Shown here: positions 62,641 through 64,000 of the stretch, piece by piece
How positions within the stretch are numbered: position 1 is the stretch's first letter
Layout of the letters: every line of letters starts with the position of its first letter
Assembly (NCBI RefSeq): GCF_910596095.1
Contig: NC_056544.1
Location: 10,897,155 to 10,961,154 of the forward strand
Direction: 5' to 3'
Source of the DNA: Thunnus maccoyii
Taxonomy: Eukaryota; Chordata; Actinopteri; Scombriformes; Scombridae
DNA: 64,000 bases
Position numbers and translations under genes: made by a program
The notes under the pieces: model-generated
Seen by the model: only the letters and a program-made list of their open reading frames with translations
The model's database searches: none
What the model was told of the DNA's origin: nothing

Positions 62641-63714
62641 CTATTCATTTTAATTATGCTTCATTTAATGCTTCATACACATTAAATGTATTTTTTTCTA
62701 GTTTAATGTTCTTTCTTCTCCTTTCTGACTAAACCAATTTCACTCTTCTGCAAATAATGACAGCATGTCTTAACTATTCAAGGCAGCCACAAAGTCACAG
62801 TCAGAAAAGCTAGAGGAGGAGCGATAAGATAACAAATATTGGGGTGAAAAAATCACAAGGAGAAAAAGGTGAAGAGTAAGGGGAATTAAAAAGGAGAATG
62901 TTTTTTTTTTTCTAGAGAAAAAGATAATTAGACCACTAAATGGGAGAAGTCTAAAAGCAGAGATAAGGTGAACACAGGGAAGCGAGGGAATGGCCAAATG
63001 AGAGTGCAGAAAAAGAGCGCAGACTGAAAGCCAGTCAGTCTGTAATCCCATAATCCCTGGCAGGCAGGCAGGATGTAATTGCTCGTTAGTGCCAGTTTCC
63101 ACTCTGAGGCCTGTCACTGCTGGAAAACCACAGAGCGCCGCCAAAATGAGAAACAGATAGCAGATCCCATGCCTCGGTTCAGATCGGTAGGTAGGCCCCC
63201 CACCCATACCCCCTCCCGTGAAATACACACACATGTGTGCACACACCGCCTCACTCTTTCTGTCTGTTATCCCTTTTATTCTCCTTCCTTTTACTCATTT
63301 TTGGTCATTTTTCAGCCACAAACACACACATACACACCCTATCTTTGTCAGTTTCTCTCCCACACATAAACTCAAGCACAGAGGGGGCCAGGGTAATCAG
63401 AGGTGTGGACAATACAGAGCCTGGAGGAGGATGGTGAAGAGTGGAGGGAATCTGTATGACCTCACTCCTCGTTGCGTTTCTCCCACCAAGAGGTTTTATT
63501 AACTGACTGACAACATCTGAGCTGTAGGTGTTTGAGAATCTTTCAGGCCAGTAACAGAAAGTAAAGTGTGAGAGAGAAACATGTGGGGAGGGAAACACCG
63601 GTTAGCTGAGAGAAATCTTTCAGGAGCAGCGAGCGTGACGGTGATTAACATGAACCGGGTTTGACTCCAATCTCTCTCCAAAAACCACAAGACAGTTTAT
63701 TCACCAATTTATTA
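62641..63714. other. Intergenic, no gene recognised
   Basis: It contains a T run at 62900 and CA-rich islets at 63224-63244 and 63320-63340. Overlapping frames on both strands show no domain. Confidence 0.4.
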
Positions 63715-64000
63715 GTGCCAACAAAAATAATTGAATAACTGACTAGATGGTTGATTGAAAATTAAAATTACTCACCAACAATAATAATCAATTGATAATT
63801 TATGTTATTTATGGAGCTAAGATACGTGACATTTACTAGTTTTAGTTTCTCACGTCTTCCTCTGTTTTGGGTCACAGTGAATAACATTTAAATTGAATAT
63901 TTCATTGACTGTTGGGTTGAGCAAAACAAGCAATGTGAAGATGTCACCTTGGGCTTCGGGAGGTTGTTATTGGCATTTTTCACTATCTTACATTTTATAG
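63715..64000. repeat. Dispersed teleost repeat, copy 3 (cut by window end)
   Basis: AATTGAATAACTGACTAGAT, then TTTAGTTTCTCACGTCTTCC, CTGTTTTGGGTCACAGTGAA, GCAAAACAAGCAATGTGAAG and TCACCTTGGGCTTCGGGAGG, in the same order as 62335-62640. It runs off the right end in CACTATCTTACATTTTATAG. Confidence 0.7.

Overview
The window looks like nuclear DNA of a ray-finned (teleost) fish. The genes are intron-rich with GT-AG introns, the proteins are vertebrate, and the intergenic DNA is packed with dispersed repeats of kinds seen throughout teleost (probably percomorph) genomes. The species cannot be named from the sequence.

Five protein-coding genes can be read with exon structure. From left to right: nsun4 (minus, 5.7-9.5 kb, 8 coding exons, 403 aa, mitochondrial rRNA m5C methyltransferase); uqcrh (plus, 9.8-12.2 kb, 4 exons, 106 aa, complex III hinge protein); pif1 (minus, 13.6-23.05 kb, 12 coding exons, 639 aa, 5'-3' DNA helicase); a prostaglandin E2 receptor EP4 gene (plus, 50.6-52.2 kb, 2 coding exons, 486 aa); and artemin, artn (minus, 54.9-57.1 kb, GDNF-family ligand, first coding exon uncertain). 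nsun4 and uqcrh are head to head across a 281-bp CCAAT/GC-box promoter. uqcrh and pif1 are tail to tail, and ptger4 and artn are tail to tail. Exon boundaries were read by eye; the intron phases close exactly in nsun4, uqcrh, pif1 and ptger4.

The 23.6-50 kb stretch is a gene desert full of mobile-element remains. It holds a broken transposon-type ORF (27.2-28.3 kb) running into a minisatellite, a non-LTR reverse-transcriptase fossil (31.3-32.7 kb, minus), several MITE-like elements, telomere-like CCCTAA tracts and a foldback element carrying a tRNA-like Pol III box pair (49.2-49.8 kb). The right flank (57-64 kb) is mostly repeats. It contains one pair of exon-like open segments (58.88-59.45 kb, plus) that I could not assign to any family.

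I found no tRNA or rRNA gene, no CRISPR array and no clear new multi-gene system. The most checkable oddities are the transposon-ORF/minisatellite junction, the foldback with the tRNA-like module, the (GT)52 tract beside a pif1 splice donor, the alternative pif1 3' end, the NF-Y/CHR-like pif1 promoter and the unassigned exon pair.
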